A DNA stretch of 64,000 bases from JADCRZ01 sp965200945 (GTDB lineage Bacteria; Bacteroidota; Bacteroidia; Chitinophagales; Chitinophagaceae): contig OZ241749.1 in assembly GCA_965200945.1 (NCBI GenBank), forward strand, positions 5,208,001 to 5,272,000, read 5' to 3'. The notes beneath the pieces were generated by a model. The model was not told the origin of the DNA. It ran no database searches and worked only from the letters and a program-made list of their open reading frames with translations. Shown here in pieces: positions 27,176 through 36,209 of this stretch; position 1 is the first letter of the stretch, and each line of letters starts with the position of its first letter. A program made the position numbers and the translations under genes.

Positions 27176-28447
27176 ATGAAATCAACACAACTCTTTGCTG
27201 ACAGGCTGGGAATTCCTTCCCGCTTCCTGTCGGGCTACCTCGGCATACTGCTATTTATGATGGGCGACGGCATGGAGCAGGGATGGCTGAGCCCGTACCT
27301 GATCGGCCGCGGCATGAGCATGCAGCAGACCGCCACGCTGTTTACCGTGTACGGCATTACCATTGCGATCGCTTCCTGGTTCTCAGGCGTGCTGGCGGAG
27401 TCGTTCTCACCCAAACGGGCCATGCTGGCCGGACTGCTGCTGTACCTCGCAGGCACGGCGGGTTTTGTGGGGGCAGGACTGCAAACACTCCATTTTCCGG
27501 TGATGCTGTTTACGTATGCGCTGCGTGGGTTCGGGTATCCCCTGTTTGCCTATTCGTTCCTGGTATGGATCTCTTACGGCACGCCTGCGGGCATGCTCGG
27601 CCGGGCGGTGGGCTGGTTCTGGTTCGTGTTTACGGGCGGCCTGAATGTGCTGGGCGCTTTTTATTCCAGCTGGGCCATCCGCGCGTTCGGGCACATCAAC
27701 GCTTTATGGAGCGCGGTGTTCTGGGTGTTGCTGGGGGCTCTGTTTGCGCTCGTGCTGAACAAAGCGCCCTTCATCCCGAACAGCGAAGCGCGGCGGCACA
27801 AATGGCAGGAGCTGATCAAAGGCTTTACCATCGTACGCACGGAGCCAAAAGTGGCCCTGGGCGGACTGGTCAGGATCATCAACACCACGGCGCAGTTTGC
27901 CTTTCCGGTGTTCCTGCCTACCTACATGGCGGCGCATGGGTTCAGCACCACGCAGTGGCTCTATATCTGGGGCACCATCTTTACCAGCAATATTGCCTTC
28001 AACCTCATTTTCGGGTTTGTGGGCGACCGGTTCGGCTGGCGCCAGACCATCATGTGGTTCGGCGGCGTGGGCTGTGCGCTTACCACCTTGTTGCTGTATT
28101 ACGTGCCACAATACACCGGCGGCAGCTACTGGCTGTCGATGGCCGCCGGTGTTGCCTGGGGCGCGTGTCTGGCAGGGTATGTGCCGCTGTCGGCGCTGGT
28201 GCCATCGCTGGTGCGGAAAGACAAGGGCGCTGCCATGGCGATCCTGAACCTGGGGGCCGGGCTGTCGGTGTTTGCAGGGCCGGCGATCGTCGCCGTTTTT
28301 ATCGGCGCCCTGGGGTCGGAAGGGGTGGTGTGGATCCTGGCCGGGCTGTATCTCATCAGTGCCGTGCTCACCCGTTTTATCACGCTGCCCGCACCGGTCG
28401 CTGAGCAGCGGGAGAAGGGGATATTGGCACAGCCGGTGACAGAATGA
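27176..28447 (+). CDS. MFS transporter, polyol permease (RbtT/DalT/CsbX-like)
   Basis: A 423-residue, 12-helix inner-membrane carrier. The segments MMGDGMEQGWLSPYLIGRG and FAYSFLVWISYGTP resemble ribitol/arabitol permeases of the polyol branch rather than the upstream sugar-acid carrier. Two different carriers in one run suggest two entry routes or uptake of two products. It begins 25 bases after the phosphoesterase stop; the substrate is inferred. Confidence 0.78.
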   Translation: MKSTQLFADRLGIPSRFLSGYLGILLFMMGDGMEQGWLSPYLIGRGMSMQQTATLFTVYGITIAIASWFSGVLAESFSPKRAMLAGLLLYLAGTAGFVGAGLQTLHFPVMLFTYALRGFGYPLFAYSFLVWISYGTPAGMLGRAVGWFWFVFTGGLNVLGAFYSSWAIRAFGHINALWSAVFWVLLGALFALVLNKAPFIPNSEARRHKWQELIKGFTIVRTEPKVALGGLVRIINTTAQFAFPVFLPTYMAAHGFSTTQWLYIWGTIFTSNIAFNLIFGFVGDRFGWRQTIMWFGGVGCALTTLLLYYVPQYTGGSYWLSMAAGVAWGACLAGYVPLSALVPSLVRKDKGAAMAILNLGAGLSVFAGPAIVAVFIGALGSEGVVWILAGLYLISAVLTRFITLPAPVAEQREKGILAQPVTE

Positions 28448-28486
28448 TGACCGCAGAAAAACTATTTTTTACAATTAACGAGATAT

Positions 28487-29491
28487 ATGAAAGTATTAGT
28501 CACCGCGCCCTATCATGAAAAAGGGTTGGAGGAGGTCAGGCAGGTATTCGGGGAAGTGGTCTATCGTTCATGGAAGGAGAACGGGCGCGCCTACAACGAA
28601 GACGAGTTGCTGGCGCTGATGTATGAGACCGAGGCGGAAGCGCTGATCACGGAGCACGACCATGTGACCGAAAAGGTGATCAACGCCAATGCCTACCTGC
28701 ATTTCATCGGTGTGTGCAGGGGCACGCCTTCCAATGTGGCACTGGCCGCTGCCACGCGGCATGGCATCCCGGTATTCTATACGCCTGCCCGCAATGCGCA
28801 GGCGGTGGCGGAGATGTTCATCGCCAACGTGATCACCTTCCTGCGACGCACCATCCCGGCCGTAAACTGGCTGAGGGAGCGCGGCTGGGACCATGGCGCG
28901 CACACATCGTACCTGGAGTTCAAAGGCAACGAGCTGGCGGGCAAGCGGGTCGGTATCGTAGGCTTTGGCGCCATTGGTCAGCTCATCGCAAAGTTCATTG
29001 AGCCCTTTCCCTGTCCGATCGCCTATCACGATCCTTTTGTGGATGCAGCGGCTTTTCCCTCGTACCGGAAGCTGAGCCTGGAAGAAGTTTTTTCCGAAAG
29101 CGATATCGTATCTGTTCATCTGCCGGTGACCGCGGAGACGAAAGGGATCATCGACGGGAGCCTTTTTTCGCTGATGCGGCCGGATGCCCTGTTTGTAAAT
29201 ACGGCAAGGGCGGTGGTGGTGAACCGCTATGATATGTACGAAGTATTGTCGCAGCAAAAGATCAGGGGCGCCATCCTGGATGTGTTCGACAACGAGCCGC
29301 CCGATGAGCTTGATTACAAGATCATCGATCTGCCCAATGTGCTGGCCACGCCGCATATTGCAGGAGCCACGCATGAAGTGGAAGATCATCATGTGCGCAT
29401 CCTGAACGAGGTGCTCACCGAGTGGTTCGCGAAAGGCCATCACCGGCCCGGGCGGCTGGCCAACCGGGAAATACTTACATCCCCCATTTAA
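28487..29491 (+). CDS. D-isomer-specific 2-hydroxyacid dehydrogenase
   Basis: A 334-residue NAD(P)-dependent enzyme. The dinucleotide site is GFGAIGQ (159-165), and the catalytic triad is Arg241 (NTARAVVV), Glu270 (DNEPP) and His290 (TPHIAG). It reduces a 2-keto acid or oxidises a D-2-hydroxy acid. It begins 39 bases after the polyol permease. An acid intermediate in this pathway is therefore likely. Confidence 0.9.
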   Translation: MKVLVTAPYHEKGLEEVRQVFGEVVYRSWKENGRAYNEDELLALMYETEAEALITEHDHVTEKVINANAYLHFIGVCRGTPSNVALAAATRHGIPVFYTPARNAQAVAEMFIANVITFLRRTIPAVNWLRERGWDHGAHTSYLEFKGNELAGKRVGIVGFGAIGQLIAKFIEPFPCPIAYHDPFVDAAAFPSYRKLSLEEVFSESDIVSVHLPVTAETKGIIDGSLFSLMRPDALFVNTARAVVVNRYDMYEVLSQQKIRGAILDVFDNEPPDELDYKIIDLPNVLATPHIAGATHEVEDHHVRILNEVLTEWFAKGHHRPGRLANREILTSPI

Positions 29492-29508
29492 CGATAAAAA
29501 CAGAGGCG

Positions 29509-30981
29509 ATGAAACAACAGGAAGCTCACCTGGTGCTCGACATCGGCACCGGCAACGTACGCGCGGCGATCGTAAGCGCCGCCGGTCCCGTGCTGGGCGT
29601 GGCCAGGGCCGATATCCGCTATTACCGCGACGAGCTGTATCCCGAATCCATTTACTTCAAACCGGGCGAGCTGCTGGAACAGCTGCGGGCCCTCGCCGCC
29701 GAAGCTTTGGCGCAGGCGGGCGATGTGGCACTGAGGGCAGCTACCACTACCAGTCAGCGCGAAGGGATTGTGCTGGTTGACGGATCCGGCAGGGCCGTGA
29801 CCGGGCTGCCGAACATCGATCACCGGGGCCGCGAATGGGAGGGCGCCTATCCGGACAAAAGCCGGATCTACCAACTTTCCGGCCGCTATCCGACCTCCCT
29901 GTTTTCGGCCTTCAAGCTGGTGGGCATCCGCGAGCGCAGGCCCGAGATATGGGAAGGTCTTGCCTTGTTTATGAGCATCAGCGACTGGGCCGCCTGGGAA
30001 CTGTGCGGGGTAGCCGCTTACGAACACTCGCAGGCTTCGGAGACCCTGCTGTACGATGTGGCAGCGGGCGACTGGAATGAGGAAGGGTGTGCTCTTTTTG
30101 GCGTGCCGCAAAAGTTGCTGCCCAGGCTATCGCAGGCAGGCACGGTGCTGGGGCCTGTTAAAGCGGATGTAGCGGCAGGATGGTCGCTGCCCGCTGACCT
30201 GCTGGTGGTGACCGGCGGTGGAGATACGCAGATGGCGATCAAAAGCACCTCTCCCTCAGTGGGTGATGGGGTGATCGTATCGGGCACCACCACGCCGGTC
30301 GTAAAGCTGGAGGGCGGGTTCCTGCTTGATCCCGGGCAACGAACCTGGACCAGTCGCGATATTACGCCGGGCCGGTTTGTGTTTGAAGCCAATGCCGGCG
30401 TAACGGGGTTGAACTATCAGCGATTGAAAGAGATATTTTACCCGAACGAAGGATATGATGTGATCGAGCAGGAACTGAAGCAGCACCCGGAAAAGCAATG
30501 TGTAGCAGCCCTGGGATCGCTGGTGGCGGGAGACAAAAAGCCTGTGACCCGTGGCGGTTTTCTGTTTCCGGCTCCGGTGGCGCATGAGCTTCACCGCAGC
30601 AGCTTCGTGTGGGCGACACTGACAGACATTGCTTTTTCGATCGCGGAAAATTACAAGGTGCTGGCGGAGGTCTCGGGGCATGATGCCGGCTTTATCTGGG
30701 CTTGTGGCGGCGGCCTGCAAAGCCCCTCGCTCCGCAGCCTGATCGCAGCCGCTACCGGCAAGGAGATCAGGGTGCGACCCGGCTTCCAGCAGGCCACGGC
30801 GATGGGGGCCGCCATGCTGTGCAATGAGGCGCTGCAGATCGATGCGGGCAGTCAGCAAGCGGAGATGGAAAGTGTGCCGGTGGAGTCAGCGCAGGTGGAG
30901 AAATGCCAGTCGCTGTACCGGCAATGGAAAGAGACGCGGGAAAGTTTCAGGGCGATGAGTGCTGAAGCGGGAGCAGCGTGA
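29509..30981 (+). CDS. FGGY-family carbohydrate kinase (first copy)
   Basis: A 490-residue cytoplasmic sugar/polyol kinase. The phosphate-1 loop reads LDIGTGNVRAAI near the N-terminus; GGGDTQMA holds the catalytic Asp; SGTTTPV and the late CGGGLQS segment form the ATP site. It resembles the branch that includes autoinducer-2 kinase LsrK, but the substrate is not determined. It starts 17 bases after the dehydrogenase. Its phosphorylated product is a candidate effector for the DeoR-type regulator. Confidence 0.85.
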   Translation: MKQQEAHLVLDIGTGNVRAAIVSAAGPVLGVARADIRYYRDELYPESIYFKPGELLEQLRALAAEALAQAGDVALRAATTTSQREGIVLVDGSGRAVTGLPNIDHRGREWEGAYPDKSRIYQLSGRYPTSLFSAFKLVGIRERRPEIWEGLALFMSISDWAAWELCGVAAYEHSQASETLLYDVAAGDWNEEGCALFGVPQKLLPRLSQAGTVLGPVKADVAAGWSLPADLLVVTGGGDTQMAIKSTSPSVGDGVIVSGTTTPVVKLEGGFLLDPGQRTWTSRDITPGRFVFEANAGVTGLNYQRLKEIFYPNEGYDVIEQELKQHPEKQCVAALGSLVAGDKKPVTRGGFLFPAPVAHELHRSSFVWATLTDIAFSIAENYKVLAEVSGHDAGFIWACGGGLQSPSLRSLIAAATGKEIRVRPGFQQATAMGAAMLCNEALQIDAGSQQAEMESVPVESAQVEKCQSLYRQWKETRESFRAMSAEAGAA

Positions 30982-31114
30982 TGATTGAATTCGACCGATA
31001 AACATCGATTCTAATTGAAGTCGCTATCAGGAGAATCTTTCAAATCCCATAAATCCAGATTCAGACAAACTCCCTCTGCTTCTTCCCACCCTCAAAATTT
31101 ATCCCCTTAAAATC

Positions 31115-32554
31115 ATGAACGCATATTTTACCGGCATCGACATCGGTACGCAGGGCGCCAGGGTAGTGCTGCTGGATGCGCAGGGACACCAGGTGGCTGC
31201 GCAGGAGGAAGTGTTCCCCCTCAGTAAGAATTCACGGGAAGAGCAGTCGCCCCGGTTGTGGTGGGAGAGTTGCCGCCGCTTGATGAGTTTGTTGGTGCAG
31301 GAGGCAGGAAAGCAGGTACCACTTGAAGAGATGAAGGCTGTTGCGGTCACTTCTACGTCAGGCACCATCATACCCCTTGATCACAACAAGGAGCCGCTCC
31401 ATCCTGCCATTATGTACAGCGATCCCCGGTCGGCCGAAGAAGCTGCGTTGTGCAAGAAGATCGCGTTGAAGGAGGCAGAGCAGGGATACACCGCGTTCAA
31501 TGCATCGAGCGGACTGCCAAAGATGAAGTGGTTCCTGAACAGGAATCCGGAGCTGGCCGGGCGGCTCTCTAAATTCATACATGCGTCGGATTTTATCACT
31601 GGCAGATTGTGCGGTGAATATGGGGTCACCGATTATACCAATGCGCTGAAGTCGGGGTACAACCTGCATGCGTTTGAATGGCCTTCCTACATCAGTGGCA
31701 CGCTTGGCATCCGGGCACACTGGCTGCAGCAGGTAAAGCCATCAGGCATGCCGCTGGGTACCCTGTTGCCGGAGCTGGCTGCGGAATGGGGCCTGCCGCC
31801 GGGCATCATCGTGACCACCGGCATGACGGATGGCTGTGCGTCGCAGGTGGCGTCGGGAGCGGTGGAGCCCGGCCGGTGGAATACTACCCTGGGCACTACG
31901 ATGGTGATCAAAGGGGTTACGGAACAGGAGGTCGTTGATCCTTCCGGGGCCGTGTACAACCACCGCCATCCGGCCGGTTACTGGATGCCCGGCGGGGCCA
32001 GCAATACAGGCGCCGACTGGGTCAGCCTGCTGTTTGCCGGCCGCGACCTGCCGGAGCTGGGGCGGCTGGCAGGTGAGCACCTGCCGTCGGAGCCGCTCGC
32101 CTGGCCCCTGATGCAGCAGGGGGAACGCTTTCCCTTTTTTGCGCCGGAAGCCCGCGGCTTCTGGCCGGAGAGTGGCGATGCGGAACAGTTCGCCGCCTGC
32201 ATGGAAGGCGTCGCCTTCATCGAGCGGCTGGCTTATGAGCGGATCGGGGCGCTGTCGGGCGAGCAGATAGACCTGGTGTTTTCGGCCGGCGGCGGCAGCA
32301 ACAGCGACACCTGGCTGCAGATCCGAAGCAGCGTGCTCAACCGGCCGGTTGCCCGGATGAAAAATGTATCCGGTGCGGCAGGTGCTGCGATCCTCGCTGC
32401 CTCCCAAACTTTTTACCCATCTTTGCAGGAAGCCGCCCGCGCGATGGCCGTGCCCGAAGGGGTCACGATGCCCTCGCCGGAACTGGTTGAGCCATACGAA
32501 CGCAAATACCAGCGGTTCATAAAAACTCTGCAACTAAAGGGATTCATACCATAA
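31115..32554 (+). CDS. FGGY-family carbohydrate kinase (second copy, xylulokinase-like)
   Basis: A 479-residue kinase with GIDIGTQGARVVLLD at the start, catalytic Asp in GMTDGCASQ, and SAGGGSNSDTWLQI near the C-terminus, closest to the xylulokinase/gluconokinase branch. It differs clearly from the first kinase, so the pair is not a recent duplication. The 133-base gap before it could hold a second promoter. It ends one base before the histidine phosphatase. Confidence 0.87.
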   Translation: MNAYFTGIDIGTQGARVVLLDAQGHQVAAQEEVFPLSKNSREEQSPRLWWESCRRLMSLLVQEAGKQVPLEEMKAVAVTSTSGTIIPLDHNKEPLHPAIMYSDPRSAEEAALCKKIALKEAEQGYTAFNASSGLPKMKWFLNRNPELAGRLSKFIHASDFITGRLCGEYGVTDYTNALKSGYNLHAFEWPSYISGTLGIRAHWLQQVKPSGMPLGTLLPELAAEWGLPPGIIVTTGMTDGCASQVASGAVEPGRWNTTLGTTMVIKGVTEQEVVDPSGAVYNHRHPAGYWMPGGASNTGADWVSLLFAGRDLPELGRLAGEHLPSEPLAWPLMQQGERFPFFAPEARGFWPESGDAEQFAACMEGVAFIERLAYERIGALSGEQIDLVFSAGGGSNSDTWLQIRSSVLNRPVARMKNVSGAAGAAILAASQTFYPSLQEAARAMAVPEGVTMPSPELVEPYERKYQRFIKTLQLKGFIP

Positions 32555-32555
32555 C

Positions 32556-33164
32556 ATGCTCACCATCTACCTCCTCCGCCACGGACAAACCGCCTGGAAC
32601 GCCGATAACAACCGTTACTGCGGCCGCACCGATATCCCCCTCACTCCCAAAGGCATTGCACAGGCGGAAGAAGTAAGGCGCCAGCTCGAAGGCGTGCACT
32701 TCGAACGCGTTTATTCATCCCCGTTGCAGCGCGCCTACGACACCGCCTGCATTGCATCCGGCGTGGAAGTGATAAAGGACGACCGGCTTATCGAAGCCAA
32801 TTTCGGCACCTGGGAAACAAAGACAAAAGAAGAGTTCATCGCCGAGAACAGATCGCTCTGGAGTAACTGGCTGAACGATCCTTCCATTTACCGCGCCGGT
32901 GGTACGGGAGAGACAGGGGCGGAGATCGTGGCTAGGGTGGATGCTTTTTTCCGGTCTCTTCAGCAGACTTACCAGGATGGCAACGTGATGGTGGTGGGGC
33001 ACAACGGCATCAACCGGCTGTACCTGGCGTACAAGCTGGGCATGCCGTTGCGGAACTACCGGCAGCTGGTACAGCAGAATTCTTCGGTAACGGCTTTTAC
33101 GCTCGGTGAAGATGGCGTGCTGACCCTTGAGCTGCTGAACTCGCAGCGTGGAAAAAAGGAGTAG
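32556..33164 (+). CDS. Histidine phosphatase family protein
   Basis: A 202-residue protein of the phosphoglycerate-mutase-like fold. The catalytic motif LRHGQT (Arg8, His9) and the second His in VVGHNG (near residue 149) are present, with Glu in EANFGTWE. It dephosphorylates small metabolites. It starts one base after the second kinase stop, so it is co-translated with it and may act on the same phosphorylated intermediate. Confidence 0.85.
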   Translation: MLTIYLLRHGQTAWNADNNRYCGRTDIPLTPKGIAQAEEVRRQLEGVHFERVYSSPLQRAYDTACIASGVEVIKDDRLIEANFGTWETKTKEEFIAENRSLWSNWLNDPSIYRAGGTGETGAEIVARVDAFFRSLQQTYQDGNVMVVGHNGINRLYLAYKLGMPLRNYRQLVQQNSSVTAFTLGEDGVLTLELLNSQRGKKE

Positions 33165-33166
33165 AT

Positions 33167-33358
33167 TTATGACGCGATGCCCAAACGAATTTGCCCTGAA
33201 CTGCTGATCGTGTAGGCATCCTCGTTCTTGCTCATTTTATCCTGTCGTTTATCGCCGATCGCCTTCCATACCGTATCTGCCTGGAAGGAGCGGATCATGA
33301 GTTGGCGGTAAGGGCCTCCGTTACCATCGGCCGGTGGGCCTACTCCGGTATGCCTGCT
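33167..33358 (-). pseudogene. C-terminal remnant of an unidentified gene
   Basis: An open frame of 63 codons ending in TAA at 33167 reads like a real C-terminus (GPPADGNGGPYRQLM, then ADTVWKAIGDKR and YTISSSGQIRLG). It has no start and is closed upstream by a stop at 33359-33361. I do not recognise the family. It faces another gene remnant across a junction near 33350. Confidence 0.35.
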
Positions 33359-33469
33359 TTACGGCAGCACAACCTGCTCGGCATGCTGCAGCCGGAGAAC
33401 CGGGACCAGCCCCGGTTCAGGACAGCCATCGAAGAGCTGAGGTCGATCTTTCAAATCAACCCCGTATAA
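33350..33469 (+). pseudogene. C-terminal remnant upstream of the ankyrin gene
   Basis: About 40 codons (MPALRQHNLLGMLQPENRD, then AIEELRSIFQINPV) end at TAA one base before the ATG at 33471. The close spacing suggests the tail of a former upstream partner, cut at about 33350. The frame runs on upstream to a stop at 33206 but that part is antisense to the other remnant. Family not recognised. Confidence 0.35.
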
Positions 33470-33470
33470 C

Positions 33471-34298
33471 ATGAGCCTGCTCGACTTTTTCAAACCCAAA
33501 GCAAAGACGCTTTCCCCGGTTGTCCCCGTTCTTTCGAAGAATCCGGAATGTGATATCAATAAGACCCATCTTATAGCGGCGCTGTTCAGCGTTCCGAAAG
33601 CAGGGCGCGATCAGCACTGGCGCCAGGAGTTTTACGAGCATGTGGCTACCGCCAGTTTCGGCTGTGTGCATCCGTAAACGCTTATAGGGCCGGATGGTTT
33701 TACTTATTTCATTCTGAAGACCCCGGAACCCGACGTACCCTTCGACTCTTTCTGCATCTGGAACTTGAAAACCGGTTTCCTGCTGGAGAAAGGTTGGGGC
33801 GTGGTATTCAATCCGGCCGCCGATAAAACGGCGGACTGGGTTTTTACCCATGGCGATAGCGTGAACCTGCACCTGAACGGCCATGCGGATCCCAATGTAA
33901 AAAGTCCGTATGATGGTCTGCCGGTTTTGTTTGGAACCATCGGGACTTCCCCCGAGCAGAACGACAAGGCCATTTTACTGCTACAAAAAGGAGCGGATGT
34001 AAATGCAAAGGAGGAGGATGGTTTTACGCCGGTCATGTATGCAGCGAACAAGGCACAAACAATCGACAGCTGGCGGGATGTGTGGCGGGTGGTGCACTAT
34101 CTGCTGGCGGACGCGCATGCTGACTTTACCTCTACTACAAAAGGGGCCTTCAGTCTGCAGACCATTATCCGCAAAACAAGGGAAGATGCGGCGACCGGAA
34201 ACAGTACTATGCCGCCACAGTTTGATGCGGTGGTCAGCTGGCTGATACAACACCGGATCGATACGGAGCCGGTAGGGCATCTGCAACCAAAAAAATAA
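33471..34298 (+). pseudogene. Ankyrin-repeat protein interrupted by an in-frame stop
   Basis: The frame from ATG 33471 to TAA 34296 is open for 276 codons except for TAA at 33675-33677. The first part (MSLLDFFKPKAKT to ASFGCVHP) and the second (TLIGPDGFTYFILK onward) read as one continuous protein. The second part carries ankyrin-type units (HADPNVKSPYDGLPVLF and GADVNAKEEDGFTPVMYAA). Ankyrin repeats bind proteins; no function is known here. A single substitution such as CAA or AAA to TAA would explain it. If not a sequencing error, only fragments are made. Confidence 0.7.
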
Positions 34299-34303
34299 TC
34301 TAT

Positions 34304-34996
34304 ATGAAAGACAATGGCCTGTTTATCCTGTTCAGGATCCTGAAGTGGTGCGTGAAAGCGGTGCTGGTGATCACCGGTATTTTGCCGCTGGCGAGGTGTG
34401 GTTCCGGTTATAAAGAAAGCAATGGCAAAGTAACCTTCAACGGCGAAGAGATCACCGACAAAAGTTTCGTGGTGTTGAATGATGTGTTCGGCAAAAGCGA
34501 TTCGGGGGCTTATTACAAACGGTACGGGGTACCCGATGCAGACATCCTCGACTGTCCTTATTCCAATGATGCGCATTTCGTGTACTATCTCTATATGAAG
34601 ATAGCGGGTGCCGATCCGGCAACGTTTTCCATCCTCGGTGACATTTTTTCCAAAGACAGGGAGTGGGTTTATTCGCGCGGCAAACTGCTTGCCGGCGCAG
34701 ATGCCGCCAGGTTCACGACCTTTTCGCAGGACAGTTCGCTCGACGAGATAAACTATTCAAAAGACAAGGCGCATGTGTTCTGGAAAAGCAAACAGTTTAC
34801 CGTAGCCGATGTGGCGGCGTTCCATCCGCTGACACTGGACTATACCACCGATGGAAGACAGGTGTATTACGGCGCTGCGCCGGTGAAAGGCGCCGATCCC
34901 GCCAGCTTTAAAGTGTACGATCATGGGTATGGCGATGCCGATGCGGAAGATGGGAAAAGTACATATCTGAAAGGCGTGAGACTGCCACCGCAATAA
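34304..34996 (+). CDS. DKNYY-family protein
   Basis: A 230-residue protein with an N-terminal membrane segment (about 15-32, possibly a lipoprotein signal near ARCGSG) and repeats of the DKNYY type: SKDREWVYSRGKLLAGAD, SKDKAHVFWKSKQF and TTDGRQVYYGAAPVKGAD. The family is widespread, its role unknown. It starts 5 bases after the ankyrin gene. Intact, unlike its neighbours. Confidence 0.75.
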   Translation: MKDNGLFILFRILKWCVKAVLVITGILPLARCGSGYKESNGKVTFNGEEITDKSFVVLNDVFGKSDSGAYYKRYGVPDADILDCPYSNDAHFVYYLYMKIAGADPATFSILGDIFSKDREWVYSRGKLLAGADAARFTTFSQDSSLDEINYSKDKAHVFWKSKQFTVADVAAFHPLTLDYTTDGRQVYYGAAPVKGADPASFKVYDHGYGDADAEDGKSTYLKGVRLPPQ

Positions 34997-35025
34997 GCCT
35001 GGTGTTAAAATGTAAATGTCATATC

Positions 35026-35415
35026 ATGAGCATGTGAATCCTTCTTCCGGTTTTGCTGACAGCTGCCTGCTTTGTTGTATGGACCATTTTGGAGTACCGG
35101 TATGATCGGTATCATAATATCATACCCTTTGACGATGCGTCCTTGTTTGAAGAGGAGGCTGCATCATCTCTTTATAAAGCCGGAGCAAAGGAGGATGCCT
35201 TCTGGCGGAAGGGATTGGCCCGCGGGCAACAGCTGCAGCTAGCCTTGCTGCTTGCAGAGAAAGCCATGCCGGTGTGGGAGGAGCATGCCGGGGAGGCGAT
35301 CGGTGGATTGGTGGAGGCGTTGGAGGTGGCAAGGATATATTCTTCCGGAGAAATTAAGAGTATGTTGGATGGGTACAGATGTGGATTGAAGATTGATGGG
35401 TTACTTGCGGGGTAA
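35026..35415 (+). pseudogene. Small membrane-anchored protein with a nonsense codon at position 4
   Basis: ATG AGC ATG TGA (35026-35037) is followed in frame by a hydrophobic stretch ILLPVLLTAACFVVWTIL and about 110 further residues to TAA at 35415, with KEDAFWRKGLARGQQLQLALL. Replacing TGA by an arginine codon (CGA or AGA) gives a normal membrane anchor. A downstream TTG at 35053 could still be used but would cut the anchor. Function unknown. Confidence 0.55.
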
Positions 35416-35567
35416 GAAACCCTGCGGAATAGAGAATCCGGGCTCTTGGGATTCATAACATACTGTTTTGTGCACTTTACAAGGATCCGCAATTGGGCGC
35501 TGGAAGTGTTTTTTTATGAATTAAAATAAAGTATTAAATTGTACTGAAGCCAGTCAAAATAAATACT

Positions 35568-36206
35568 GTGGTAAAAAAGGTCAAATCAGAATCAAAGAGT
35601 AAAATCTCGGGTCGTAGTTCATCACCAAATGCCGTTAACAAAGCCGAAGAAGTTGCTTCTGCATACACTCCGCGTACGGGCAGCAGAAGAGCAGGTCAGG
35701 GAAAAGCTATCGGCAACCATTCAGATAATGCTCAGGGTACGAAAAGGAAACCCAAACCTTATATCGCCAAGAATCAAACTGAACAGCCGGAAAGATCGGT
35801 TCTGGAACAGTCTGCCACACGATCGGAAAGCCGGTTAACCAGCCTTGAAAAAATGGATGTTACGAGAAAGGGTATCTCAAAAAAAGAGCTTGAACAGCTC
35901 AAAAGAAGAGCTGGCCTGGATTACAACCAGCTTTCCCATATTTTCCAGGTAGCCCGGGCTACCCTGATCTCAAAAAAAGGCACGGAGAGATTCACGCCCT
36001 TGCTCAGTGAAAAAATTATGTGCCTGGCTGACATCTACTCCTACGGATATGAGGTTTTCGGAGACGAGGCAGAATTCAATAAATGGATTTTTCAACCCCT
36101 TCCTGCCCTGGCCGGGAAACCACCTTATGAGATACTGGACAATCAATACGGTCGGGAAGAAGTTAAACATATCATCGGTCGCATTGAATACGGGGTATAT
36201 TCCTGA
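35568..36206 (+). CDS. Antitoxin of the Xre/MbcA/ParS type (RES-Xre pair)
   Basis: A 212-residue antitoxin read from GTG 35568. Residues about 100-150 form an Xre-like helix-turn-helix (SKKELEQLKRRAGLDYNQLSHIF), and residues 165-212 the toxin-binding DUF2384 domain (FGDEAEFNKWIFQPLPALAGKPPYEIL). The first 95 residues are basic, Ser/Lys/Thr-rich and probably disordered, which is unusual; ATG at 35852 would give a normal-length antitoxin. The toxin gene follows 3 bases after the stop. Antitoxins of this class repress their own promoter. Confidence 0.85.
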   Translation: MVKKVKSESKSKISGRSSSPNAVNKAEEVASAYTPRTGSRRAGQGKAIGNHSDNAQGTKRKPKPYIAKNQTEQPERSVLEQSATRSESRLTSLEKMDVTRKGISKKELEQLKRRAGLDYNQLSHIFQVARATLISKKGTERFTPLLSEKIMCLADIYSYGYEVFGDEAEFNKWIFQPLPALAGKPPYEILDNQYGREEVKHIIGRIEYGVYS

Positions 36207-36209
36207 AGT

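Noticed and set aside
33675..33677. Programmed stop-codon readthrough in the ankyrin gene
   Set aside because: TAA is the least likely codon for readthrough and no stem or special context follows it; simple mutation is more likely.
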